Of a stretch of DNA of 64,000 nucleotides, positions 52,386 to 59,750 are shown piece after piece; the stretch's first letter is position 1; each line of letters starts with the position of its first letter. This DNA comes from Holophagales bacterium. Lineage in GTDB: Bacteria > Acidobacteriota > Thermoanaerobaculia > Multivoradales > Multivoraceae. The stretch is taken from contig VXZQ01000012.1 of assembly GCA_009845425.1 (NCBI GenBank), forward strand, positions 62,001 through 126,000, in the 5' to 3' direction. The notes under the pieces were generated by a model. It did no database searches. It was given only the letters and a program-made list of their open reading frames with translations, and had not been told where the DNA came from. Both the position numbers and the translations under genes were made by a program.

Positions 52386-53259
52386 GCCAGCGAGTCGGCG
52401 CGGGCGTCCCGGCCTCGGCGCGGCCTGGCTGCCGGGGCTTGGGTTGCTCCTCCTTCCGGTGGCCGTCACTGCGCAGGCTGCGGACGAGGAACCGTCCGCT
52501 TCCGTCGAGTACTCGTCTCCCTATGCGGCGTGGGACGCGGGCGCCTACGACCAGGCACTGCGAGGGTTCGCGGACCACCAGACGGAGCGCCCGGACGACC
52601 CGGAGCTGAGTCTGAACGTCGGCGCCGCCCACTACAAGCTGAACGACTTCGAAGCGGCGGACGGCGAGTTCTACCGGACCGCGGCCATCGGCGACGACGA
52701 ACTCCGTGCCGAGGCGCTCTACAACCTGGGCAACAGCGCGTACCGGCAGAACAAGCTCGAAGACGCCGTCGACTTCTACATGGCGTCGCTCGAAGCGAAC
52801 CCCGACGACCTCGATGCGAAGTTCAACCTGGAGTTCGTGCGCGAGGAGATGAGGCGGCGCCAGCAGCAGAACCAGGACAACCGGAACCCGCAGCAGAACG
52901 AGCAGCAGCGGGAGGAGCAGGAGGACCAGGGCGCGCAGCAGCAGCCGGAGGGGGATCAGGATCAGGACGAGCAACCTCCCGACCAGGAGCAGGATCCGGG
53001 CAACCAGGGACAGGACCAGCAACCGGAGGGTGGTGAGGGCCCGCAGGACAGCGACGGTGACGGCATCCCGGATGCCGGGGAACCGGTGCCGCAGGACGAG
53101 GGGCCGGAGAGCGGCAACCAGCGCCGTCCGCCGGAGTCCCCGCCGGGCATGACGCCCGAGGAAGCGGAGCGTTACCTTCAGGCCCTGGAAGAGGGTCGGC
53201 CGGATCCAACGCGCCGGGGGCAGCGCGGGCGCCGAAGCCGTCTGGCGAAGGACTGGTAG
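52369..53259 (+). CDS. batC: BatC, TPR protein with acidic Gln-rich tail
   Basis: 296 residues from the ATG at 52369, with AGGAGG 10 bases upstream. A signal peptide lies at about 15-38 (GLGLLLLPVAVTAQA). Two to three TPR repeats fill residues 45-160 (WDAGAYDQALRGFADHQTERP, LYNLGNSAYRQNKLEDAVDFY). Then comes a tail rich in Gln, Glu, Asp and Pro, with a calcium-motif-like DSDGDGIPD, ending in a Bat-typical PEEAERYLQALEEG...RLAKDW. The KDW end and the position between batB and batD identify it as BatC. It is presumed periplasmic and to bind the VWA proteins. It overlaps batB by 17 bases and ends 4 bases before batD. Confidence 0.9.
   Translation: MPRSREPASRRGRPGLGAAWLPGLGLLLLPVAVTAQAADEEPSASVEYSSPYAAWDAGAYDQALRGFADHQTERPDDPELSLNVGAAHYKLNDFEAADGEFYRTAAIGDDELRAEALYNLGNSAYRQNKLEDAVDFYMASLEANPDDLDAKFNLEFVREEMRRRQQQNQDNRNPQQNEQQREEQEDQGAQQQPEGDQDQDEQPPDQEQDPGNQGQDQQPEGGEGPQDSDGDGIPDAGEPVPQDEGPESGNQRRPPESPPGMTPEEAERYLQALEEGRPDPTRRGQRGRRSRLAKDW
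52855..53060 (+). repeat. Gln/Glu/Asp-rich low-complexity coding region in batC
   Basis: Runs of CAG and GAG/GAC codons encode the disordered QQNQDNRNPQQNEQQ-type tail of BatC. It is a likely slippage site and a natural flexible linker. Confidence 0.75.
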
Positions 53260-53263
53260 CGCG

Positions 53264-55090
53264 ATGGGCGGAAGCACGCGTGGGCGGTCCCTCGACTTGC
53301 GCCGGGCCGCGGTTCTGGTCGTCTGGGCCTCTTGCCTGGGCCTGGCCGGAGCGGAGGCCCAGGAGCCGGACCCGATCCAGGTCACCGTCGACCGCAGTCA
53401 GGTGGCTCTGGGCGACCAGCTCTACCTGACGATCAGGATCGAAGGGTCACCGGACGAACCGCCAGGGCTGCCCGCACTACCGGACTTCCGGGTCCTGTCG
53501 CGGGGTGAGCGGCGCGACATGCAGATCATCAACGGCCGGGTCAGCAACAGCACGTCCTACAACTACCTGTTGATCCCCACGCGGGCCGGCAACTTCGAGA
53601 TCGGTCCCGCGACCGCCCTGGTCGACGGTGCGGAGGTCAGGAGCCGGCCGTTCACGATTCAGGTCACGGACGCCGAGGGCCAGAACGACGAGCAGGACCG
53701 GGATCTCTTCGTCGTTTCGACCGTGTCGACGGATCGACCGTGGCAAGGCCAGCAGGTCATCTACACCTGGCGCTTCTACAGCCGGGTGCCCGTGGGCCAG
53801 GGATCGATCGAGTCGATGGACTTCGGCAATGACGTGGTGGTAGAGGACCTCGGCGACGTGCGACAATTCTCGACCTCGATCGACGGTGTCCAGTACTCGG
53901 TGAACGAGGTGCGCAAGGCGTTGTTCCCCCAGCGACCCGGCGAAGTGACGCTGCCGCAGACCCAGCTCCGGGTGCAGGTGGAGGTCGAGGAGGCGCGCCG
54001 GCCGAGCCGAAGGCGCAGCATCTTCGACGAGTTCGACAGTCTGCTCGGCTCGGGCGGGCGCTGGGCGACCAAGTACCTGCTCACTGAGCCTCTGACTCTC
54101 GACGTGCGGCCGTTGCCGCCGGCTCCCGACGGTTGGAACGGCCTGGTCGGAGATTTCGACATTCGGGCTTCGCTCAGCCGGCGGGAGTTGCAGGTGGGGC
54201 AGTCGGCCACGCTCGAGGTGCGGGTCGGCGGAACCGGCAACGTGCAGCTCCTGACCGAGCCGGACATCCCGGAACTGCCGGCGTTCAAGATCTACCCGGA
54301 CCAGCCGGACGCGAGCATCGACCGCAGCGGACACCTGCTGACCGGTCGCAAGGTGTTCCGCCGGGCTCTGGTTCCGCTGGTGGCCGGTCCCCTCGATGTC
54401 CCGCCGATCGATCTCGTCTACTTCGATCCCGAGCTTGGCGACTACGCAACCCGGTCGACCGAGCGCATCGACCTCGAGGTCACGCCGGCCGACGGTGAGG
54501 AGGAACTCATGCTCACCGAGTCGCTGGCGCCGACCACGGGCAAGGTGGCGGTGCGGATCCTCGCCGACGACATCCTGCCGATTCGGCGGGCGGCGGCCGG
54601 CATCGTTTCGGTTACGCCCCAAGGGTGGCGCCTGTGGGTCTGGTTCGCCTGCGGCGTGCTGCCGCCCCTCATCTACATGGCCCTGCTGGCGCACCACCGG
54701 CGCGAACGCCGCTACGCCGCCGACCGGACGCTTCGCCGGCGCCAGCGGGCGTTGCGCGATGCGCTGTCCATGGCGAGGAAACTCCGCTCCGGCGCGGGGC
54801 CCGCTTCCGCGGCGGAGGCTTCCCGGATCGTGCGTGGCTACGTCGGCGACAAGCTCGGTGTCGAGGGCTCCGCCCTGACGCCACCGGAGGCGGAGGCCGC
54901 GCTGGTGCGGGCTGGCGTGGACAGCGCCCTGGCGGCGCGCTGCCGGGCGCTGCTCGAGCGACTCGAGGCCGCCCAGTACGGCCTGACCCCGGTGGCGGGC
55001 GGCGGCGGGTTCGCGGCGGAGACCAGCACCGAAGGTCTGAGCGATCTGATCAAGACCCTCGACAGGCAGTTACGGGGCCGCCAACCATGA
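53264..55090 (+). CDS. batD: BatD, oxygen-tolerance family membrane protein
   Basis: 608 residues. A signal peptide covers about 1-32 (RAAVLVVWASCLGLAGAEAQ). The extracytoplasmic part contains several Ig-like beta domains: the first reads IQVTVDRSQVALGDQLYLTIRIEG and ...FRVLSRGERRDMQIINGRVSNSTSYNYLL, a later one LSRRELQVGQSATLEVRVGGTGNVQLL. A membrane helix at about 445-465 (LWVWFACGVLPPLIYMALL) leads to a cytoplasmic helical domain of about 130 residues ending SDLIKTLDRQLRGRQP. This matches BatD. It starts 4 bases after batC and overlaps batE by an ATGA. Its role is probably assembly of the BatA/BatB complex; the mechanism is unknown. Confidence 0.92.
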   Translation: MGGSTRGRSLDLRRAAVLVVWASCLGLAGAEAQEPDPIQVTVDRSQVALGDQLYLTIRIEGSPDEPPGLPALPDFRVLSRGERRDMQIINGRVSNSTSYNYLLIPTRAGNFEIGPATALVDGAEVRSRPFTIQVTDAEGQNDEQDRDLFVVSTVSTDRPWQGQQVIYTWRFYSRVPVGQGSIESMDFGNDVVVEDLGDVRQFSTSIDGVQYSVNEVRKALFPQRPGEVTLPQTQLRVQVEVEEARRPSRRRSIFDEFDSLLGSGGRWATKYLLTEPLTLDVRPLPPAPDGWNGLVGDFDIRASLSRRELQVGQSATLEVRVGGTGNVQLLTEPDIPELPAFKIYPDQPDASIDRSGHLLTGRKVFRRALVPLVAGPLDVPPIDLVYFDPELGDYATRSTERIDLEVTPADGEEELMLTESLAPTTGKVAVRILADDILPIRRAAAGIVSVTPQGWRLWVWFACGVLPPLIYMALLAHHRRERRYAADRTLRRRQRALRDALSMARKLRSGAGPASAAEASRIVRGYVGDKLGVEGSALTPPEAEAALVRAGVDSALAARCRALLERLEAAQYGLTPVAGGGGFAAETSTEGLSDLIKTLDRQLRGRQP

Positions 55091-55947
55091 GACGCGCCGT
55101 CATGGGACCTGTCGCGGCTCTCATCCTGTCCGGAGCGGTGGCGACGGCCCCGGCTCTTTCCCAGGACGAGGAACGGCCTGTGGTCAGCGAGGCTCCGCCG
55201 GCGGACGGACCGCCGGCGGTCCCGGAACCGGCCGAACTCTGGGTCAACGGCAACGCCGCCTACGAGGCGGGAGACTTCGGGCGAGCGGTCGCCCTCTACC
55301 GCGAGATGCGCGAGATGGGTGTCGACAACGGTCACCTTCACTACAACCTGGGAAACGCCTACCTGCGCGCCGGCGAACTGGGACGTTCCATTGCTTCCTA
55401 CCGTCGTGCGCTGAAGCTCCTGCCGCGCGACGAAGACGCCAGCGCGAACCTGACCTTCGCTCGGCGCAGCGCGCGCGACGAGATCGCGCCGCCGGAGCCG
55501 CCCGTGCTGCTTCGCACCGTTCTGTTCTGGCACTACAGCCTGGCGCCGGTCGAAGTCATGAGGAGCGCGGTGCTGGTCGGTCTCGGCTTCTGGATCGTCC
55601 TTGCGGTTCGGCTCTATCGGCCGGCGTCGGAGGTGCTTCGCTGGTCCGCCGTCTGCCTGCTCGTGATCGGTCTCGCACTGGCCGGCTCGCTTGTGGCGCA
55701 TGCCGCCTTCAGCTTCCCGGTCGCGGTCGTCCTTCCGCAGGAGATCGATCTCCACGCTGCCGCTGGCGAGGGCTCGGTTGTCCGATTCCGGCTCCACGCC
55801 GGCACGGAAGTGCGCGTGATCGAGCAACGCCCGGAGTGGGTCCGCATCGAACTGCCGTCCGTCCCGTCGGTGAGCGAGACGCCCGGCGCGGTCGGGGACG
55901 GACAGCGTGGCTGGTCGAAACGCGAGTATCTCGAGATCGTCGAGTGA
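55087..55947 (+). CDS. batE: BatE, TPR-membrane-SH3 protein
   Basis: 286 residues from the ATG overlapping the batD stop. A signal peptide (about 1-26) is followed by two TPR repeats (WVNGNAAYEAGDFGRAVALYREM, LHYNLGNAYLRAGELGRSIASYRRAL). Two membrane helices lie at about 160-178 and 193-215 (VCLLVIGLALAGSLVAHAAF), and a C-terminal bacterial SH3-like segment (LHAAAGEGSVVRFRLHAGTEVRVIEQRPEWVRIEL) ends GWSKREYLEIV. TPR plus SH3 is the BatE arrangement. It closes the operon; the next gene is convergent 3 bases downstream. The SH3-like part may bind peptidoglycan or a partner Bat protein. Confidence 0.92.
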   Translation: MRRAVMGPVAALILSGAVATAPALSQDEERPVVSEAPPADGPPAVPEPAELWVNGNAAYEAGDFGRAVALYREMREMGVDNGHLHYNLGNAYLRAGELGRSIASYRRALKLLPRDEDASANLTFARRSARDEIAPPEPPVLLRTVLFWHYSLAPVEVMRSAVLVGLGFWIVLAVRLYRPASEVLRWSAVCLLVIGLALAGSLVAHAAFSFPVAVVLPQEIDLHAAAGEGSVVRFRLHAGTEVRVIEQRPEWVRIELPSVPSVSETPGAVGDGQRGWSKREYLEIVE

Positions 55948-55950
55948 GCG

Positions 55951-56556
55951 CTACTGCCGGCCGTTCGCGGCGAACGGGCGCTGCAGAACCTCGAAGAACG
56001 CGGACAGGAATCGGAACGTCAGACCCCAGACGACATGCCGTTCCGGGTCACCGACGACGACGCCGGGAAAGCTGACCTCGGGATAGGGCGGATGGCGGTA
56101 GTCGATGACCCGGGAAGGTTCCTCGAACCAGGCCAGGGGCACCCAGAACGCTTCGGCGACCTCGTAGTTCGGGACCAGATCGTTGCCGGCGCCGGCAGCG
56201 ACCTCGTAGACGAAGGCCGCGATGCGGAGTTGCCTGCCCTGGCCTGCCCGCTGACCGGTCTGATCGTCGAGCCGGCCGATCAGACGCGCGCCCTCTAGGG
56301 ACAGGCCAACCTCCTCGACCGTCTCGCGCTCGGCGGTGTGCCTCAGATCGCGGTCGGTTTCGTCGTGGCGGCCGCCGGGAAAGGCCATCTGCCCCGACCA
56401 GGGGTCCTGCGGTTTCTTCGACCGCTCGATGAACAGCGCTTCGGGCCCTTTGGCCGACGGACGCAGCACCATCGCGACACTGGCCTCGAAGGAGGCTGGC
56501 GGGAGGATGCGCGGCTCATGGGCCGTCAGCCGCCGACGGATGTCGCCGATGTCCAT
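55951..56556 (-). CDS. Nudix hydrolase, CoA pyrophosphatase (NudL)-like
   Basis: 201 residues. The Nudix box appears as FPGGRHDETDRDLRHTAERE followed by TVEEVGL, the GGR-x-D-x-x-D variant characteristic of the NudL/PCD1 CoA-diphosphatase group (UPF0035 signature) rather than MutT. Preceding LFIERSKKPQDPWSGQMA also fits that group. The reaction is Mg2+-dependent cleavage of CoA or acyl-CoA to 4'-phosphopantetheine and 3',5'-ADP, or a related nucleotide. It is cytoplasmic. It lies 23 bases after the Tat-exported epoxide hydrolase on the same strand, so it is likely co-transcribed, though no functional link is obvious. Confidence 0.9.
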   Translation of the reverse strand: MDIGDIRRRLTAHEPRILPPASFEASVAMVLRPSAKGPEALFIERSKKPQDPWSGQMAFPGGRHDETDRDLRHTAERETVEEVGLSLEGARLIGRLDDQTGQRAGQGRQLRIAAFVYEVAAGAGNDLVPNYEVAEAFWVPLAWFEEPSRVIDYRHPPYPEVSFPGVVVGDPERHVVWGLTFRFLSAFFEVLQRPFAANGRQ

Positions 56557-56579
56557 TGGGTGCTGAGGCGAGGCGCCGG

Positions 56580-57683
56580 TTAAGCGAACGTCGCCTTCAG
56601 CCAGTCGACCAGTACCCGGTTGAACTCCTCCGGCTTCTCCTGCTGGGTCCAGTGGCCGCAGTCCTTGATCGTGTGCTTGGCGATGTTCGGCACCAGCGCC
56701 TCGATGCCGTCGGCGGAGGAGGGCGGCAGCACGACGTCGTTCTCGGCGCCGACGTAGAGGCAGGGCTGGTCGATCTTCTGGTCGATCCCCTTCATCAGCT
56801 CCCAGTTGCGGTCGATGTTGCGGTACCAGTTGACGCCGCCGGTGAAGCCGGTCCGTTCGTAGGTGGTCACGAAGTGGGCCAGTTCCTCGTCGGTGAGAAG
56901 CAGTTCACCCCGCAGGTCGTCGGTGGAGCCGTGCTTGATGATCTCGAGCAACTGGAACTTCCGCTCCGGTGCGTCGGCGGGGAGCTTGTTGAACTCCTCG
57001 GCGTCCCACGAACCGCGGCGCATGAAAGTGCGGAACGACTTCTCGGTGTCTGCCTCGAGCACGTCTTCCGCCTTGTAGGGCTCCTGAAAGGCGACGACGT
57101 AGTTGTCTTCGCCGCGAATGCGGCGGAGGATCTCGATCGGCGGTTGCGGCGGCTGGGGTCCCGTCGGGGTGTTCACACCGACCACGCCAAGAACGCGGTC
57201 CGAGTGCAGTCTGGGCATGGCCCAGACTACGCCGCCGCCCCAGTCGTGGCCGACGAACACCGCCTTCTCGATACCGCGGGCGTCGAGCAGGCCAACCAGG
57301 TCGGCGCAGAGTTCGCCCATGTTGTAGGCCTCGATCGCCAGCGGCCGCTGGGTGTTGCCGTACCCGCGCTGGTCAGGCGCCAGGGCGCGATAACCGGCCG
57401 CGGCAAGCGCCGGTAACTGGTGTCGCCAGGAGTAGGCGAGTTCCGGGAAACCGTGGCTCAGGACGACGGGCACGCCGTCGCTCCCGGCCTCGTAGACGGC
57501 CATGCGGAGCCCGCCGTTGGTGCGGATGTAGTTCGGGGCTGGCCAGGCCGGGGCGTCGTCTTCTGCCGCCGTGGCGGCGCCCGGGTTGGCGGCGAGCGCG
57601 GCGGCGCCGGCGGCGGAGCCGGCGAGCAGGGTCCGGCGGGTCATCGGGGTGTCGGAGTCGCTGGAGTCGTCGTGGGTGGTCAT
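56580..57683 (-). CDS. Tat-exported epoxide hydrolase-like alpha/beta hydrolase
   Basis: 367 residues. The N-terminus carries a twin-arginine signal (TRRTLLAGSAAGAAALAANP, about 15-40), so the folded enzyme is exported to the periplasm. The alpha/beta-hydrolase core begins near residue 50. The oxyanion HGFPELAYSW, nucleophile Asp147 in the elbow GHDWGGGVVWA, a charge-relay Asp in GAENDVVLPPS and His344 in DCGHWTQQEKPEEF match soluble epoxide hydrolases, with the cap tyrosines plausibly at NWYRNIDRNW. Haloalkane dehalogenase is less likely because the halide-binding Trp pair is not evident. A TACGAT hexamer ends 7 bases before the ATG, suggesting a leaderless mRNA. The substrate is unknown. 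Confidence 0.9.
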   Translation of the reverse strand: MTTHDDSSDSDTPMTRRTLLAGSAAGAAALAANPGAATAAEDDAPAWPAPNYIRTNGGLRMAVYEAGSDGVPVVLSHGFPELAYSWRHQLPALAAAGYRALAPDQRGYGNTQRPLAIEAYNMGELCADLVGLLDARGIEKAVFVGHDWGGGVVWAMPRLHSDRVLGVVGVNTPTGPQPPQPPIEILRRIRGEDNYVVAFQEPYKAEDVLEADTEKSFRTFMRRGSWDAEEFNKLPADAPERKFQLLEIIKHGSTDDLRGELLLTDEELAHFVTTYERTGFTGGVNWYRNIDRNWELMKGIDQKIDQPCLYVGAENDVVLPPSSADGIEALVPNIAKHTIKDCGHWTQQEKPEEFNRVLVDWLKATFA

Positions 57684-57690
57684 GGGGAGA

Positions 57691-57696
57691 ATCGTA
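57691..57696 (-). promoter_or_regulatory. Predicted -10 box for epoxide hydrolase (TACGAT)
   Basis: TACGAT on the minus strand is exactly 7 bases upstream of the ATG, predicting transcription starting at the codon itself. The divergent DUF2834 gene has TAGCCT at 57710-57715, 10 bases before its own ATG. Confidence 0.45.
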
Positions 57697-57725
57697 GCCG
57701 ACCCCCTGCTAGCCTGCGTTCAGCG

Positions 57726-58058
57726 ATGAAGCGCTTCTACCTCCTCCTCTGCGTCCTGGGCACCGTGCTGCCGTACTGGCAGTTCCTGCGGTTCTTCCTG
57801 GGCGACGGCGGGTTCGACCTGCCCGGCTTCATCGGCGCGGCGACGGCCAATCCGGTCGCGGCCGGCTTCAGCATCGACCTCGTCGTGTCGTCGGCTGCCT
57901 TCTGGGTCTTCCTGTTCGCGGACGGCCGCCATCACCGGATCGGCCACCTCTGGATCCACGTCGTGGCCAACCTGCTGGTCGGGCTGTCGCTGGCGCTGCC
58001 GCTCTACCTCTACCGGCGCACGGCGGCGATCGAGACAGCGCGGGCCGCTACGGCCTGA
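57726..58058 (+). CDS. DUF2834 domain small membrane protein
   Basis: 110 residues with about three membrane helices: about 3-22 (FYLLLCVLGTVLPYWQFLRFF), 45-65 (FSIDLVVSSAAFWVFLFAD) and 76-96 (IHVVANLLVGLSLALPLYLY). The sequence fits DUF2834, a family of small bacterial membrane proteins of unknown function with the PYWQFLRF/L motif near the N-terminus and an F-x-D-G-x-x-H/R turn. The ATG at 57726 begins at the conserved start; TAGCCT ends 10 bases before it. It is divergent from the epoxide hydrolase by 42 bases and convergent with the thioesterase gene. No function is assigned. Confidence 0.85.
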   Translation: MKRFYLLLCVLGTVLPYWQFLRFFLGDGGFDLPGFIGAATANPVAAGFSIDLVVSSAAFWVFLFADGRHHRIGHLWIHVVANLLVGLSLALPLYLYRRTAAIETARAATA

Positions 58059-58083
58059 GCCGGCCCAGGCCAGCTTCCTCGAA

Positions 58084-58578
58084 TCAGGACGTCGCGGCCG
58101 GCGGCCACGGTTTGGTCCGGATGACGCGGCCAACGTCGCCCGGCTCGGCAATCGCGCGCTGGGTCGAGACCACCTCGTTCATCCGCTCGTGGATCTCGGG
58201 CGGGAAGAGCGTGCTGCGCCGCGTGTCCAGGTCGATGTGAATACTCAGCAACTCGTGGGTCGCCGCGACGTAGCCGTCTTCGGCGTGCAGCATGCGCATG
58301 AACGTGTGGTACTTCTTGTCGTCGAAGCCCAGAAGCTCCGCTTCGACCGCGATCGGCGCACCCTCCGGCAGTTCCCGCAGCCAGGTGAGATGACTGTCGA
58401 TCGAAAACGTGGAGCGCCTTTTCGACCTGCGGTAGGTCCGGTCGATGCCCAGGAACGCGGTCCAGGGGCCCGTCGCGTCGTCGAACACGACCAGGTAGTA
58501 GCCGGCGTTCATGTGCCCGTTGTGGTCGATCCACTCCGGCAGGACCTTGCCGGTCCAGATCTGCTGTGGGTCGGTCAA
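58084..58578 (-). CDS. Hotdog-fold acyl-CoA thioesterase (betainyl/carnitinyl-type)
   Basis: 164 residues with a single hotdog domain. VLPEWIDHNGHMNAGYYLVVFDDA carries the catalytic-type D-x-N-G-H-M-N motif of the 4-hydroxybenzoyl-CoA/betainyl-CoA thioesterase group, and SHLTWLRELPEGAPIAVEAELLGFDDKKYHTFMRMLH continues the fold. It hydrolyses a short or polar acyl-CoA in the cytoplasm; the substrate is unknown. The start is TTG at 58578, the only in-frame option before the conserved region, with TACACT ending 7 bases upstream. It is divergent from the LLM oxidoreductase by 89 bases. Confidence 0.87.
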   Translation of the reverse strand: MTDPQQIWTGKVLPEWIDHNGHMNAGYYLVVFDDATGPWTAFLGIDRTYRRSKRRSTFSIDSHLTWLRELPEGAPIAVEAELLGFDDKKYHTFMRMLHAEDGYVAATHELLSIHIDLDTRRSTLFPPEIHERMNEVVSTQRAIAEPGDVGRVIRTKPWPPAATS

Positions 58579-58625
58579 GCGTCGGAGTGTAGCTACTACC
58601 GGCTCCCGGGCCGCGGCGCCCCTGC

Positions 58626-58631
58626 TACGAT
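58626..58631 (+). promoter_or_regulatory. Possible -10 box for LLM oxidoreductase (TACGAT)
   Basis: TACGAT lies 36 bases before the ATG at 58668, which itself has GGAG 8-9 bases upstream. No strong -35 box is seen. Confidence 0.35.
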
Positions 58632-58667
58632 CCCGCGCCGGGCACGGCCACCACAGGAGTCCTTCGC

Positions 58668-59507
58668 ATGAGAGTCGGCATCTCGCTACCCGTCCGCGAA
58701 CTCAAGGACGATCTCGGCGCGGTCAAGGCGTTCGCGCAGGCGGCCGACGAACTCGGCTACACGCACCTGCGGGTGCCGGATCTGGTCGCGCGACCGAAGA
58801 GCGGGCACCTCCACGAGCCCCTCCTCCTGCTCGCCTACGTCGCCGCGATGGTGGAGAACATCGAGCTCGTACCGTCGGTCATCGTCACGCCGTCCCGGCA
58901 GACGGTGCTGCTGGCGAAGCAACTGGCGACGCTCGAACGGCTCTCGGGGGGCGGCGTGCGTCTCGGCGTCGGTGTCGGCGGCAGCGAGGCGGAGTACCGG
59001 GCGCTGAGTCAGGATTTCGGCACTCGGGGCGCTCGCTGCGAGGAGCAACTCGAACTGTTGCGGCGCTTGTGGACGGAGCCGAACGTCGACTTCGAGGGCC
59101 GCTGGGACATCGTCCAGGGCACGGGCATCGATCCCCTGCCGTCTCGTCCGATCCCGATCTGGATCGGCGCGCGGGGCTTGCCGGTGCCGCGTATCCGCCG
59201 GCGCATCGGCCGGCAGGCGGACGGCTGGTTCGTCCTGTGCTCGCCGGAGGACTTCGACGATCTCTCGGCCGACATTCACGCCGCGGCGCGGGCCGCCGGC
59301 CGCGATCCGGCGGGCATCGGCACGGAGGCGGGGGTCGCCGTCGTCGGGCCGCGCGAGCACGAGTGGCAAAATCGCGTCCGCGGCTGGCGAGCGAAGGGGT
59401 TGACCCACCTGTGCCTCCGGACGCTGGGAGGCGGTCTCGGCGGAGACGCGGACGCGCACATTGCGAAGGCAGGACAGGCCTTCGAGGAGCTGCAGGAGCT
59501 GTTCTGA
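58668..59507 (+). CDS. LLM-class flavin-dependent oxidoreductase
   Basis: 279 residues with the luciferase-like barrel: MRVGISLPVRELKDDLGAVK at the start, LGYTHLRVPDLV, EPLLLLAYVAAMVENIELVPSVIVTPSRQTVLLAKQLATLERLSGGGVRLGVGVGGSEAEYRAL, and PIWIGARGLPVPRIRRRIGRQADGW. The family uses FMN or coenzyme F420 to oxidise small substrates; which cofactor is used cannot be read here. There is no signal peptide. GGAG lies 8 bases before the ATG. Its stop is 35 bases before the promoter of the lysine operon, and no terminator is visible between them. Confidence 0.87.
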   Translation: MRVGISLPVRELKDDLGAVKAFAQAADELGYTHLRVPDLVARPKSGHLHEPLLLLAYVAAMVENIELVPSVIVTPSRQTVLLAKQLATLERLSGGGVRLGVGVGGSEAEYRALSQDFGTRGARCEEQLELLRRLWTEPNVDFEGRWDIVQGTGIDPLPSRPIPIWIGARGLPVPRIRRRIGRQADGWFVLCSPEDFDDLSADIHAAARAAGRDPAGIGTEAGVAVVGPREHEWQNRVRGWRAKGLTHLCLRTLGGGLGGDADAHIAKAGQAFEELQELF

Positions 59508-59542
59508 CGCCTGTCGAGCATCGCCCGGTTTCACCGTTCGCC

Positions 59543-59571
59543 TTGACACGCTGGCACGCAGCAAGCACAAT
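59543..59571 (+). promoter_or_regulatory. Promoter of the lysine operon leader
   Basis: TTGACA (59543-59548), a 17-base spacer and CACAAT (59566-59571) make the best sigma-70-like promoter in the window. The predicted start is near 59578, 3-4 bases before the ATG of the leader mini-ORF at 59582. Confidence 0.72.
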
Positions 59572-59581
59572 CCGCGCTTCC

Positions 59582-59674
59582 ATGACTCAATCGACGATCA
59601 CACCGTCTCTGGTCAAGCCGCTGCACAAGCGGGGCGCGAAGCCCCGACTTCAGGACTGGGTGCCCATCGCCTAG
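59582..59674 (+). CDS. Putative 30-residue leader peptide of the lysine operon
   Basis: A short open frame from ATG at 59582 to TAG at 59672 encodes [15 protein letters not shown] and then [15 protein letters not shown], 30 residues with lysines at 12, 16 and 20 and arginines at 17 and 22. It begins about 4 bases after the predicted transcript start, so it would be translated as a leaderless ORF, and ends 22 bases before a terminator hairpin. Its codons 17-22 cover a small stem (GGGGC/GCCCC, 59631-59645). This position fits a transcription-attenuation leader. Leader-peptide control of an aminoadipate lysine cluster has, to my knowledge, been reported in Thermus thermophilus. The Lys codons are not consecutive, so which amino acid is sensed is uncertain; a small functional protein is the alternative. 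Confidence 0.55.
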   Translation: MTQSTITPSLVKPLHKRGAKPRLQDWVPIA

Positions 59675-59696
59675 AGACCCGCAGCGACACTTCTCG

Positions 59697-59732
59697 GCCG
59701 GCCATCCAGTTCAGGATGCGCCGGCTTTCTTG
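59697..59732 (+). terminator. Attenuator hairpin before homocitrate synthase
   Basis: GCCGGCCATCC (59697-59707), loop agttca, and GGATG-c-GCCGGC (59714-59725) make an 11-base-pair stem with a single bulge, followed at once by TTTCTTGT. It lies between the 30-codon mini-ORF and the Shine-Dalgarno (GGAGG, 59738-59742) of homocitrate synthase, as in amino-acid attenuators. An upstream GGACTGG (59652-59658) could pair with CCATCC as an antiterminator. Confidence 0.7.
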
Positions 59733-59750
59733 TGTCCGGAGGATCCCTCC

